From Dyadobacter tibetensis Y620-1 (GTDB taxonomy: Bacteria > Bacteroidota > Bacteroidia > Cytophagales > Spirosomataceae): a stretch of 64,000 bases of DNA. Below, piece by piece: positions 34,398 to 42,645 of the stretch (positions within the stretch are counted from its first letter, which is position 1; the number at the start of each line of letters is the position of its first letter). The stretch lies in contig NZ_AZQN01000003.1 in NCBI RefSeq assembly GCF_000566685.1, positions 558,001 to 622,000 of the forward strand, in the 5' to 3' direction. The notes under the pieces were generated by a model. That model ran no database searches and was not told where the DNA came from. It worked only from the letters and a program-made list of their open reading frames with translations. A program made the translations under genes and the position numbers.

Positions 34398-36776
34398 TTA
34401 TTCCGAACGAAGTGAATGGATAGGATTTGCTAATGAAGCTTTGATGGTCTGGTAGCTAACTATGGTGAAGGCCGCCAGTAAAGTAAAGGTTAGAGTAAAA
34501 AAATATACCGGAAAATCTATGGAAGGGTGGTATTCAAAGTTTTGCAGCCAATCGTCCATGACCATCCAACCCAAGGGGGCGGCTATAGAAAAAGCTATAA
34601 CAACCAGCATTACAATTTCCCTGCCGAAAATCCAGACTACTTGCAGCACGTTACTGCCTAAAACTTTTCGAATCCCAATCTCTTTCGTTTTTTGGGAAAT
34701 CATATAACTCACAAGCCCATACAATCCCAGGCTGGCTATGAGAAGGGCCGTAAAGGAAAATATCTTAACCATATTAAGCATTAGCATTTCTTGCTGGTAA
34801 AAGGAAGCAATGGATTCATCCAGAAAGCTGTACTCGAAGACCAGATCCGGGAATATTTTATTCCAAATATTTTCTATAGCCACAAGCCCCTCAGAAAGTT
34901 GACTGGGGTTTAATTTGACAGCAAGTTGTTCATGGTGGATCGGCCCTGTAAACAAGGCGACGGCCTCTATTCCGTTGTGAAATGATTGGTGATGAAAATC
35001 CTTGATGATCCCTACGATCGTTGTCTTTTCATTTGCAAAATTGAGCTGCTTACCCAACATTTGCTCTGGATCCTCCAGATTGAGCTTTCTGGCCATGGCT
35101 TCATTGACCATTGATTCATGTGCAGAGTCTGAGGGCAAAACATTTCTGCCAGCCAATAATTCTAAACCAAAAGTGGATAAATAATCTTGATCCACCGATT
35201 TGAGTAAGAGGCGGAAGGGCTCATCCTCGGTTTTATTATTGTATCGGGGAGTGCTTCCCCAAACCAAATGGGAGGCGGGTGCAGAAAAACATTGAGCAGC
35301 CTGTCGGACACCAGTTATTCCTTTAATTTCATTTTTAAGGGCTTTCCCGTTCAGGTCTCCTCGGGGAATATTCAGCATAACCACTGCGTCCCTGTCAAAT
35401 CCCATTTGTTGCCGGCTGGAATAGTTCATTTGTCTGGTGATGACGATCATACCCAAAATCAGCAGCTGAGAAATGATCAATTGAACCACAATCAAAGAGC
35501 GGCGGGTATTAAATCCTCCTAATTCCATTTTGTTAAAACGTCCTTGTAGGGCTTTTATAGGTTGAAAGCCCGAAAGTAGATAGGCCGGGTAGCTTCCAGA
35601 AATTAAGGTTACCACTAGTACTAATCCGCCTCCATAAAGGAAAAATGGGAAGTTTAATAACGAGCGGAACGAGACCTGGATGTTGAAGAGCTGGTTTAGA
35701 CCGGAAAATAGCAGGCAGCTCAGGATGATCGCCATCAAAAATGAAAAGCTTGTTAATAAACCGGTTTGCAAGATAAACTGCCAAAATAATTGCCCTCTTT
35801 TACTACCCAATACCTTTCTGATTCCTACTTCTTTAGATCTTTTCAGGGATTGCGCCGTGGCTAGATTGATAAAATTCAAGGAGGCCGTGCTTACCAAAAA
35901 TAGGCCGATCAACAGGAGAATGTCCAAATGGGAGTGAGGAATAACCCCTCCATAATTATGATCAAAATGAACTTCTTTTAATGGCTGAAGCCTGTATCGG
36001 TGGATGTTTTTGCTTAAAGGTCGGTAGGTTTTGGGGTAGGAGGCCATTGCTTGCTCGGCTCTTTCCGCAGTAACATTTGGATTTAATAATACGAAGCAAT
36101 GAAGTGCGGTATGGATTCCAGACCAATTATCATCTGTGCCCAGCCATTCATCGTACTGTTTGAGGGTAGGGTAGGAAATGAATATTTCCGTTTTTTGATC
36201 CGTATGCAGGGGTAGATCTTTTAAAATACCAGAAATTGTTACATCAATACGGTTGTCTATACGAAGGGTTTTTCCAAGGGCCTCCCTACCATTAAAGTAT
36301 TTTTTCACAAGTCGCTCAGTGATCCAAGCGGTATTAGGCTCCTCAAGGCTGGAAGGACTACCGGTTAATAGTGGAAAGTCGAATATTTTAAAATATGCTA
36401 CATCTGAAAAAGCCATACCTGCAGGTTCTTTAAGTTTGATTATCTGGCCCTGACTTTCAAAACGTACCTGTGTATTTTCAAAGGAGGCTATGCGTGCCAC
36501 CTGTTCGGCGAAGGTTTCTTGTGATCTAATGGTAGGTGCCAGCCCAGCAGGTACGGCAGAGGTGTAGTCTATCCTATCCCGACGCATTTCGGTAACTACC
36601 CTGTAGATGCGATTGGCGTGCTGATGGAAGATATCGAAACTTTCATGGTAGCGCACGATGCAATATATAAGTATGGCCGCAGTCATCCCCAGACTTAATC
36701 CGATCACATTCAGAATCACATAGGACTTGTTTCTGATCAGATTTCGAAACCCTATCTTAATATAATTTTTGATCAT
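34398..36776 (-). CDS. MacB/FtsX-family ABC transporter permease
   Basis: 792 residues with duplicated MacB-PCD plus FtsX halves. Half one: FRNLIRNKSYVILNVIGLSLGMTAAILIY, a periplasmic domain, then three helices with EVGIRKVLGSKRGQL. Half two: TRRSLIVVQLIISQLLILGMIV, a second periplasmic domain, and three helices with KTKEIGIRKVLGSNVLQVV. The repeated GIRKVLGS coupling helices bind the ATPase. No ATP-binding subunit lies nearby, as is common for this family in Cytophagales, so the partner must be encoded elsewhere. Likely mechanotransmission or export rather than import; substrate unknown. Confidence 0.9.
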   Translation of the reverse strand: MIKNYIKIGFRNLIRNKSYVILNVIGLSLGMTAAILIYCIVRYHESFDIFHQHANRIYRVVTEMRRDRIDYTSAVPAGLAPTIRSQETFAEQVARIASFENTQVRFESQGQIIKLKEPAGMAFSDVAYFKIFDFPLLTGSPSSLEEPNTAWITERLVKKYFNGREALGKTLRIDNRIDVTISGILKDLPLHTDQKTEIFISYPTLKQYDEWLGTDDNWSGIHTALHCFVLLNPNVTAERAEQAMASYPKTYRPLSKNIHRYRLQPLKEVHFDHNYGGVIPHSHLDILLLIGLFLVSTASLNFINLATAQSLKRSKEVGIRKVLGSKRGQLFWQFILQTGLLTSFSFLMAIILSCLLFSGLNQLFNIQVSFRSLLNFPFFLYGGGLVLVVTLISGSYPAYLLSGFQPIKALQGRFNKMELGGFNTRRSLIVVQLIISQLLILGMIVITRQMNYSSRQQMGFDRDAVVMLNIPRGDLNGKALKNEIKGITGVRQAAQCFSAPASHLVWGSTPRYNNKTEDEPFRLLLKSVDQDYLSTFGLELLAGRNVLPSDSAHESMVNEAMARKLNLEDPEQMLGKQLNFANEKTTIVGIIKDFHHQSFHNGIEAVALFTGPIHHEQLAVKLNPSQLSEGLVAIENIWNKIFPDLVFEYSFLDESIASFYQQEMLMLNMVKIFSFTALLIASLGLYGLVSYMISQKTKEIGIRKVLGSNVLQVVWIFGREIVMLVVIAFSIAAPLGWMVMDDWLQNFEYHPSIDFPVYFFTLTFTLLAAFTIVSYQTIKASLANPIHSLRSE

Positions 36777-37116
36777 AAAGAAAAGTAGTAAAGTGACCTC
36801 AACTCCGCAGATTTAAGTCGTTCAGTAGCCCTCTGAAGCAACTTTCAGGGATCTTGATTTTTAGAATCGCTTTCAGGGAAGAACGTATCAAAGATAATTG
36901 ACTTTTTAAATAGCTAAACGGCTGAGTTCGTAACTGGTAGCTGAAGATAGAGGTTCGGGATAATTGCTAGGCCAGGCGCTATCTAGAACTTTAGTGGAGG
37001 AAAAGAGCGTTTATTTGCCCTGTAATTTGTCATTTTTAGTAAGTCCTGAGTACTTTAGTCTTTCTAGGATCACCATCTGATTTTTTAATTATAATTTTTC
37101 AAAAATTCGATAAATA
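36777..37116. other. Divergent intergenic region, permease to oxidoreductase
   Basis: Gene-free. On the minus strand TATCTTTG (36906-36899) is a full -7 box match 122 bases before the permease ATG, without a clear -33. The decamer CTTTCAGGGA occurs twice in direct orientation (36842-36851 and 36870-36879), a possible regulator site. Nothing else is recognisable. Confidence 0.35.
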
Positions 37117-38163
37117 ATGAAAACCATCCGTACTGCCCTGCTATCCTTTGGGATGTCAGGTAAAATCTTTCATGCCCCTTTTTTAGCACTGCACCCTGGT
37201 TTCGAGCTTTTGGGATCGTGGGAACGAAGTAAAAAACTAATTCAAAAGGAGTATCCTCAGGCCATAAGCTATCCGAGTCTGGAAGCTATCCTCGAAGATA
37301 AAAGTATTGAGCTGGTCATTGTCAATACGCCCATCAATACCCATTTCGAATATACCAAGGCGGTTCTTCTTGCGGGGAAGCATGCTGTGGTCGAAAAGGC
37401 TTTTACGGTGACAGCGGCCGAGGCTATAGAGTTGGACGCCATAGCTCGTGAAAAGCGGGTAAAATTGTCAGTATTTCAGAATCGACGCTGGGATAGTGAT
37501 TTTAAAACGGTTAAAAAAGTATTTGAACAAGGTCTGTTAGGAGATCTGGTAGAGGTAACCTTTGCTTATGAGCAACATCTTCCTGATCTTAATACCAAGG
37601 CGCATCTGGAAACCCCTTCTCCTGGTGCAGGTTTGTTGAGAGACCGTGGTTCGCATGTCACAGATCAAGCCCTGTCATTATTTGGAATGCCCGATGCTGT
37701 ATTTGCCGATCTTCGCATCGTTCGAAGGGGTTCTCAAGTCAACGACTATTTCGATATGTTACTGTACTACCCAGACCTGCGGGTGCGGGTTAAGGGAAGT
37801 TTTATTTGCCGAGAGATGGCACCTGCTTACATTTTACATGGGCAACTTGGCTCCTTTTTGAAAAAACGAGGAGATCTGCAGGAAGATAGATTGGTAGCCG
37901 GTGAAAAGCCCGATGCGCAGAACTGGTCAGGAGAGGCCGAGGGAATGGAGGGCATTTTGCATACCCTTCGAAATGGTGAGGTGATCAGGGAAACAGTTCC
38001 TACTGAGAAGGGAAATTACCTGGATTATTACGAAGGAATCTACCAGTCTATCATTAACGGAACGCCAGAGCCAGTAACCGGAAGGGATGGTATCAACACC
38101 ATGCGGGTATTGGAAGCCGCTCTGAAGAGTAATGAAGAAGGACGAGTTATTCCTATATTTTAA
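37117..38163 (+). CDS. Gfo/Idh/MocA-family NAD(P)-dependent oxidoreductase (YdgJ/scyllo-inositol dehydrogenase-like)
   Basis: 348 residues. The Rossmann start is TIRTALLSFGMSGKIFHAPFLA, where the FHAP segment is typical of the YdgJ branch. NTPINTHFEY follows, then VVEKAFTVTAAEA, the position of the catalytic EKP motif; here the Pro is Ala but the Lys is kept. RDRGSHVTDQALSLFG carries the active-site Asp/His pair. It probably oxidises a cyclitol or sugar hydroxyl with NADP. No sugar operon surrounds it. Monocistronic: an imperfect hairpin follows at 38182-38231. Confidence 0.87.
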   Translation: MKTIRTALLSFGMSGKIFHAPFLALHPGFELLGSWERSKKLIQKEYPQAISYPSLEAILEDKSIELVIVNTPINTHFEYTKAVLLAGKHAVVEKAFTVTAAEAIELDAIAREKRVKLSVFQNRRWDSDFKTVKKVFEQGLLGDLVEVTFAYEQHLPDLNTKAHLETPSPGAGLLRDRGSHVTDQALSLFGMPDAVFADLRIVRRGSQVNDYFDMLLYYPDLRVRVKGSFICREMAPAYILHGQLGSFLKKRGDLQEDRLVAGEKPDAQNWSGEAEGMEGILHTLRNGEVIRETVPTEKGNYLDYYEGIYQSIINGTPEPVTGRDGINTMRVLEAALKSNEEGRVIPIF

Positions 38164-38181
38164 CCAAGATACACAGGAGAT

Positions 38182-38231
38182 TTTACTCTATAATCCGGAC
38201 CACTCTCAACGGTTCGGATTTATAGTGTAAA
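38182..38231 (+). repeat. Imperfect 20-bp inverted repeat beside the DnaA-box cluster
   Basis: TTTACTCTATAATCCGGACC (38182-38201) pairs with the segment 38211-38231 (GGTTCGGATTTATAG followed by TGTAAA) with a few mismatches and one bulge around a 9-nt loop. No T-run on either strand. It may end the oxidoreductase transcript or be part of the neighbouring origin-like region. Confidence 0.5.
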
Positions 38232-38258
38232 AGCGCCTCGGAAAAGTTAGTATAGAAG

Positions 38259-38366
38259 TTATCCACAGCCTTTTACTTTCTTTCCACATTTCAATTAATT
38301 GATATTCAATTAATTAACAACTTATCCACATTTATCCACAGCCTGTGTGCGTAGAGTTGTGGATAA
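38259..38366. other. DnaA-box cluster, candidate chromosomal origin (oriC)
   Basis: Perfect TTATCCACA boxes lie at 38259-38267, 38322-38330 and 38332-38340 (plus) and at 38358-38366 (minus, TGTGGATAA). A degenerate TTTCCACAT is at 38281-38289. Between the first and second boxes the DNA is very AT-rich and holds a perfect inverted repeat AATTAATTGA/TCAATTAATT (38293-38302 and 38306-38315), a plausible unwinding element. No ORF covers the region. dnaA and other origin-associated genes are not in the window, but in this phylum the origin need not adjoin dnaA. Confidence 0.7.
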
Positions 38367-38381
38367 GTTGAAAATCCGGAT

Positions 38382-38681
38382 TTAGGCTTCTACATCGTAG
38401 ATCACGACTTTCTCCCATAAGTGGGCGCATTCTTCTACGAATTTGGTGTGAAGGGGATGAATTTGGTATACGTCATGAGCTGCCTCATCTTCGAATATCA
38501 GGACTTCTGCAAAGTCGTAAGTGGCGTCAATAACAGGCCGGCGGGTAGCAGCAGGAGGTCCTATATATGCCGCATGAATCGACTCTATGCCTTTCAAGCT
38601 TTCTATACCTTTAAGAAGGGCTGCGCGATCTGTTTCACTGGACTTGTCTTTTAACCAAAAAAATACGTTGTGAATAAACAT
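38382..38681 (-). CDS. Dabb-family (stress-responsive alpha-beta barrel) protein
   Basis: 99 residues, the usual size of Dabb dimeric alpha-beta barrel proteins. Typical opening MFIHNVFFWLKD, helix SSETDRAALLKGIESLKGI, strand YDFAEVLIFEDEAAHDVYQIHPLHTKFVEEC, and end WEKVVIYDVEA. The H-P-x-H element (IHPLHTKF) is characteristic. The biochemical role of most members is unknown; small-molecule binding or heme-type chemistry has been proposed for relatives. Its stop codon lies 15 bases from the last DnaA box. Downstream of the histidine kinase gene (32-base gap). Confidence 0.85.
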   Translation of the reverse strand: MFIHNVFFWLKDKSSETDRAALLKGIESLKGIESIHAAYIGPPAATRRPVIDATYDFAEVLIFEDEAAHDVYQIHPLHTKFVEECAHLWEKVVIYDVEA

Positions 38682-38713
38682 GGTGTTATAGAATTATAAA
38701 TGAATAAACTTAT

Positions 38714-39787
38714 TTAAATGTCTCTTGGGCCCTGGTTCGGAAGGGTGGCAGATACAACTTTTTCTAACTTGAATGAGAAAGTAGTTCCTTTGTCGGGCTT
38801 AGACATGACCGCAATCTTGGTGTCATGAGCGTTGATAATATGTTTCACAATGGCCAGTCCCAAACCGGTTCCTCCCCGATCCTTGGATCGACTTTTGTCG
38901 ACTCTATAAAACCTTTCGAAGATGCGAACCAAATGCTCCTGAGGGATGCCAGGTCCGTTGTCCCGAACGGAAATTTCAATATGTTTCTTACTTTCGCTAA
39001 AGTGAACAATCACTTTGCCATGGTCATTTCCATATTTAATAGCGTTTTCAATGAGGTTGAGCATCACCTGTTCGATGCGGTCCTGATCGGCCATGACCCA
39101 GACGGCACTGAGCTCATCTGGCTTTACTTTGAGGCTTACTTTCCTATCTGAAGCTATGTTTTCCAGTCTTCCGAATATATTTAAGGTCATCTGGAGCATA
39201 TCCACTGGAGCCATGTTCATTTTGATATCTCCAGTTTCCATTTGAGATAGAACCAGTAAATCTTTCACTAGTATGTCCAAGCTATCCAGGTTTTTCGCTG
39301 CTTTTTTCAGAAAGCGCTCCCGAACCTTCTCGTCATCCATCGCTCCATCCAATAAGGTATGAATAAAACCCTGGGCAGCAAAAATGGGCGTCTTGAACTC
39401 GTGGGATACATCAGCCAGAAATTCTCTGCGAAATAGCTCTAGCTTTCTGAGTTCATCAATTTCTTTTTGCTTTTTGGTTACATAAACGAAAATCTCATCA
39501 TTTACGGTCTTCAGGGGGTTCGATTCCTTAATCAACCTTTTGCGTGGGGTCATATTAAAGTCTTTCATCTTTAGTTTATGGATCGTGCGATACATCTTAT
39601 TTACTTCTCTGAAAACCAGAATATCGACCGCATATAACACCAAAAAGAAAGAGCTTAGAAAGCAGGACATAAAGGTGACGAATTGCATGCTTCTATTGAC
39701 CCCCACTACGAACGAAAGAAAGGCGGTGGTAATCGTGGAGATAATTAAGGCAAGCACAAAGGCAATGAAACGAGGACTTACGGACAT
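38714..39787 (-). CDS. PhoR-like membrane sensor histidine kinase
   Basis: 357 residues. Two N-terminal helices (about 8-29 and 35-57) with a very short periplasmic loop, no PAS domain and no obvious HAMP. The HisKA dimerisation domain has phospho-acceptor His129 in FLADVSHEFKTPIFAAQGFI. The HATPase domain has N box MLNLIENAIKYG, DNGPGIP, FERFYRVDKSRS and GGTGLGLAIVKHI. With almost no extracellular part it probably senses a membrane or cytoplasmic cue. No response regulator lies next to it, so it is an orphan here. Separated from gdhA by that gene's terminator. Confidence 0.9.
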   Translation of the reverse strand: MSVSPRFIAFVLALIISTITTAFLSFVVGVNRSMQFVTFMSCFLSSFFLVLYAVDILVFREVNKMYRTIHKLKMKDFNMTPRKRLIKESNPLKTVNDEIFVYVTKKQKEIDELRKLELFRREFLADVSHEFKTPIFAAQGFIHTLLDGAMDDEKVRERFLKKAAKNLDSLDILVKDLLVLSQMETGDIKMNMAPVDMLQMTLNIFGRLENIASDRKVSLKVKPDELSAVWVMADQDRIEQVMLNLIENAIKYGNDHGKVIVHFSESKKHIEISVRDNGPGIPQEHLVRIFERFYRVDKSRSKDRGGTGLGLAIVKHIINAHDTKIAVMSKPDKGTTFSFKLEKVVSATLPNQGPRDI

Positions 39788-39934
39788 GAGGGGTAATCGG
39801 ATGAATTCGGAATTACTACCGGGGATTAATTTTGCTATAAAGGTATAAATATCCCATAAAGTTAAGCAGGGAGGAATAATAAATGAATATCATAACATTT
39901 TAATAATATCCTTTTGACATGAAAAACAGGATAT

Positions 39935-39971
39935 AAAAAAAACAGGAACCGTATTTCGGAGGTTCCTGTTT
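39935..39971 (-). terminator. Terminator of glutamate dehydrogenase
   Basis: AAACAGGAACC (39940-39950) and GGTTCCTGTTT (39961-39971) form a perfect 11-bp stem. On the minus strand it runs into a T-tract encoded by the A-run at 39935-39942. Confidence 0.88.
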
Positions 39972-39990
39972 CGTTGATCGTAGCGGGGCT

Positions 39991-41265
39991 CTAGAAGCCG
40001 CCGCGGTAGGTATAGGTGCTCGATACCTTCTCGATGGCTACTATATAGGCGGCGATCCGGAGGGAGACTTTGTATTTCAAGGAGGTTTGGTAAACCTTGT
40101 CGAACGAATCTTTCATAATCCGATCGGTCCGGCGATTCACTCTTTCCAAGGTCCATTTGTAACCTATCCGGTTTTGTACCCATTCAAAGTAAGAAACGGT
40201 AACTCCACCGGCATTGGCCAGAATATCGGGTACTACCATAATCCCTTTTTCATGGATGATATCGTCGGCTTTGGAGGAGGTTGGTCCGTTAGCACCCTCT
40301 ACAATCATGCGCGCCTTAATGGCCCCGGCATTGATTTTGGTAATAACATCCTCCTTTGCTGCAGGAACGAGCACGTCGACAGGAATGGTGAAAAGTTCGT
40401 CGGGATTGAAAGTTTCTGCACCACTAAAGCCCTCCAAGGAGCCTCTATTGCTATCCCTGTAGGCGATGGCTGCATCGATATCGATGCCTTGGTCGTTATA
40501 ATAGGCGCCTGAAATGTCACTAATGGCATGGATGGCCACGCCTCGTTCCCGAAGAAGTCGGGCGGCATGGCTTCCCACATTTCCAAATCCTTGGACCACA
40601 GCCGTCGCCCGGTAAGGGTTAATACGGAGCTTCTCCATGCCTGCCAGAGCCGACACCATCACACCTCTTCCTGTAGCTTCGGTGCGGCCTAAGGAGCCTC
40701 CGAGTACCAGGGGTTTGCCAGTCACCACGGCCTGTATGGTCATCCCCTTAGACTTGCTGTATTCGTCCATTAGCCAGGCCATTTCGCGGGGGCCAGTGCC
40801 CATATCGGGTGCTGGAATATCCTGATCGGGCCCGAAGACATCCAGCATGGCCGTTGTATAGGCGCGCATGAGTCGCTCCATTTCCCCCGCCGACATCTCG
40901 CGGGGGTTGCAGGCTACCCCTCCCTTGGCTCCGCCATAAGGAATGTCTACCACTGCGCATTTCCACGTCATCCAGGCAGCCAGGGCCCGCACTTCGTCAA
41001 GATTAACATCAGGGTCAAACCTGATTCCTCCTTTACTGGGGCCTAATATTGTGGAATGGATAACCCGGTATCCTTCAAAGGTCTTGATCTCACCCGAATC
41101 CATAGTCACAGGCAATCCTACGATTACCTGCTTACGAGGAACCTTCAATATTTGGTACATTTCTTCGGTAATGCCGAGTAGCTCCACCGCTTTATCGAAG
41201 CGTTGCATCATCGATTCCAAGGGGTTCTCCTTGTCCTTAATGGGAGCCGGTTCAATGTATGACAT
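39991..41265 (-). CDS. gdhA: Glu/Leu/Phe/Val dehydrogenase (glutamate dehydrogenase)
   Basis: 424 residues, the size of hexameric short-form glutamate dehydrogenases. Substrate-binding GPSKGGIRFDP, catalytic Lys in PYGGAKGGV with the upstream MTWKCAVVDIP, PAPDMGTGPREMAW, and Rossmann motif VVQGFGNVGSHAARLL. The C-terminal NAGGVTVSYFEWVQN is diagnostic. It interconverts glutamate and 2-oxoglutarate plus ammonia; cofactor preference cannot be decided by eye. Cytoplasmic. Has a -7 box 60 bases upstream and its own terminator, so it is a single-gene unit. Confidence 0.93.
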   Translation of the reverse strand: MSYIEPAPIKDKENPLESMMQRFDKAVELLGITEEMYQILKVPRKQVIVGLPVTMDSGEIKTFEGYRVIHSTILGPSKGGIRFDPDVNLDEVRALAAWMTWKCAVVDIPYGGAKGGVACNPREMSAGEMERLMRAYTTAMLDVFGPDQDIPAPDMGTGPREMAWLMDEYSKSKGMTIQAVVTGKPLVLGGSLGRTEATGRGVMVSALAGMEKLRINPYRATAVVQGFGNVGSHAARLLRERGVAIHAISDISGAYYNDQGIDIDAAIAYRDSNRGSLEGFSGAETFNPDELFTIPVDVLVPAAKEDVITKINAGAIKARMIVEGANGPTSSKADDIIHEKGIMVVPDILANAGGVTVSYFEWVQNRIGYKWTLERVNRRTDRIMKDSFDKVYQTSLKYKVSLRIAAYIVAIEKVSSTYTYRGGF

Positions 41266-41326
41266 ATTCTATTTAGTTAAATTGTTGATTTTGAGTCTGT
41301 TAGTAATTTTATGATCTTCTGTAATA

Positions 41327-41334
41327 CAAACTTA
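41327..41334 (-). promoter_or_regulatory. TAnnTTTG -7 box of gdhA
   Basis: On the minus strand TAAGTTTG is a full match to the -7 consensus, 61 bases before the gdhA ATG. A TAGAA/TTCTA inverted repeat lies immediately upstream (around 41335-41351), a possible operator. No -33 TTTG at correct spacing. Confidence 0.4.
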
Positions 41335-41886
41335 CTAGAATTAAAGTTCTAAAAGTAAAAAACTAATAAATCGCCAAATAATACTAAAAATGTAGAGCGT
41401 AGATTCTTTTTTATTTATAAAAATAGTGGAATCTTATAGGGGTAACGGCTCCTAAAACCAAATAAATGATAGGCCTATTTACCGATTATGAAATGTAAAA
41501 AAATACATTTATAATAGCCAATCGATGCGCAATATGGAGCCCTATTTGGCATCTCGTTGATAATTAATCTCCTGGACTTCTATTTGGGTAATGAAATAAT
41601 GATTTTGTAGACCCCTTACTTATTCCTAAATTGCGACCTTGTTCAAATTATGGAAAATGAATCGGGGTTTATAAAGTTGAGAATCAGTAGCTTGTATAGG
41701 ATGTGGTCGTTAAATGCGGTAAATTTGTCGGGTAATATCACAAACTGAGCATTTACTGCGTATAGGAAAACGGGCTGCCCTACTGCTGCTTCAGAACATA
41801 TCTCGGTCATTGAATTATTTTGAAACGGAAAATCATAAGGCGTGATTTTACATTTTGTTAAAAAAGGTTAAAAGGGTTCAGTTACA
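41335..41886. other. Gene-free AT-rich divergent region before uppS
   Basis: About 550 bases without a supported gene. It holds a weak AAATGTA/TACATTT hairpin (41491-41510), a 32-codon ATG frame at 41650-41748 with no recognisable features, and a near-consensus TACATTTTG just before uppS (one base too many between TA and TTTG). No RNA family recognised. Confidence 0.4.
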
Positions 41887-42639
41887 ATGAAGGAACTCAT
41901 CGAGTTGAGCAATCTGCCCAAACATATAGCCGTTATCATGGATGGCAACGGCAGATGGGCGCAAAACCAGGGTGCAGCACGTATTTTTGGGCATAGAAAC
42001 GCTATCAAGGCGGTGAGAGAGGTGACCGAGGGGAGTGTCGAAATAGGCGTTTCTTATCTAACACTATATGCTTTTTCTACCGAAAACTGGGGGAGACCCG
42101 AGTACGAAGTTCGTGCACTGATGGAGCTACTCGTTCAGTCCATCGGCAATGAACTGCCTACCATGATGAAGAATAATGTGAAGTTGAGTACTATTGGCGA
42201 TATAGCCAGTTTGCCAGCAGGCTGCCAGAAAACTTTGAAGCAGGCTTGTGAAACGACTGAAAATAACACGGGATTGAATCTCATTCTGGCTTTGGGATAT
42301 AGTGGGAAATGGGACATATTACAGGCTACAAAACGCATGGCTCAGGAGGCCAAAGATGGCTTGTTGAACCCTGCCGATATTACCGAACATACGATTAATT
42401 CCTATCTGGCTACGGAGGAAAGACCTCCGGTAGACCTGATGTTAAGGACCGGAGGAGATCACCGCATCAGCAACTTTCTGCTTTGGCAGCTCGCTTACTC
42501 CGAATTATATTTTTATGAAGATCTTTATTGGCCAGATTTTCGCCGAGAACATTTGTTCGAAGCTATTCTTTCCTACCAGAAACGAGAAAGAAGATTTGGA
42601 AAAACGGGCGATCAGATAAAAGAAAACAGTGCTAAGTAG
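41887..42639 (+). CDS. uppS: Isoprenyl transferase (undecaprenyl diphosphate synthase)
   Basis: 250 residues, cis-prenyltransferase that extends farnesyl diphosphate to the C55 carrier for peptidoglycan and glycans. Signature HIAVIMDGNGRWA with catalytic Asp19, LTLYAFSTENWGRP, and the C-terminal DLMLRTGGDHRISNFLLWQLAYSELYF. In the last motif Asp stands where E. coli UppS has the Mg-ligand Glu213, a conservative change. First gene of a run uppS-bamA-skp-skp; bamA begins 6 bases after its stop. Confidence 0.95.
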   Translation: MKELIELSNLPKHIAVIMDGNGRWAQNQGAARIFGHRNAIKAVREVTEGSVEIGVSYLTLYAFSTENWGRPEYEVRALMELLVQSIGNELPTMMKNNVKLSTIGDIASLPAGCQKTLKQACETTENNTGLNLILALGYSGKWDILQATKRMAQEAKDGLLNPADITEHTINSYLATEERPPVDLMLRTGGDHRISNFLLWQLAYSELYFYEDLYWPDFRREHLFEAILSYQKRERRFGKTGDQIKENSAK

Positions 42640-42645
42640 AATTAT

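Noticed and set aside
39890-40183. 97-residue minus-strand ORF at the gdhA 3' end, considered as a frameshifted remnant
   Set aside because: gdhA is intact through its C-terminal motifs; this ORF is another frame of the same DNA and runs through the terminator.
41650-41748. 32-codon ATG frame in the gdhA-uppS gap
   Set aside because: No signal peptide, domain, conserved start context or repeat; length is within chance expectation in AT-rich DNA.
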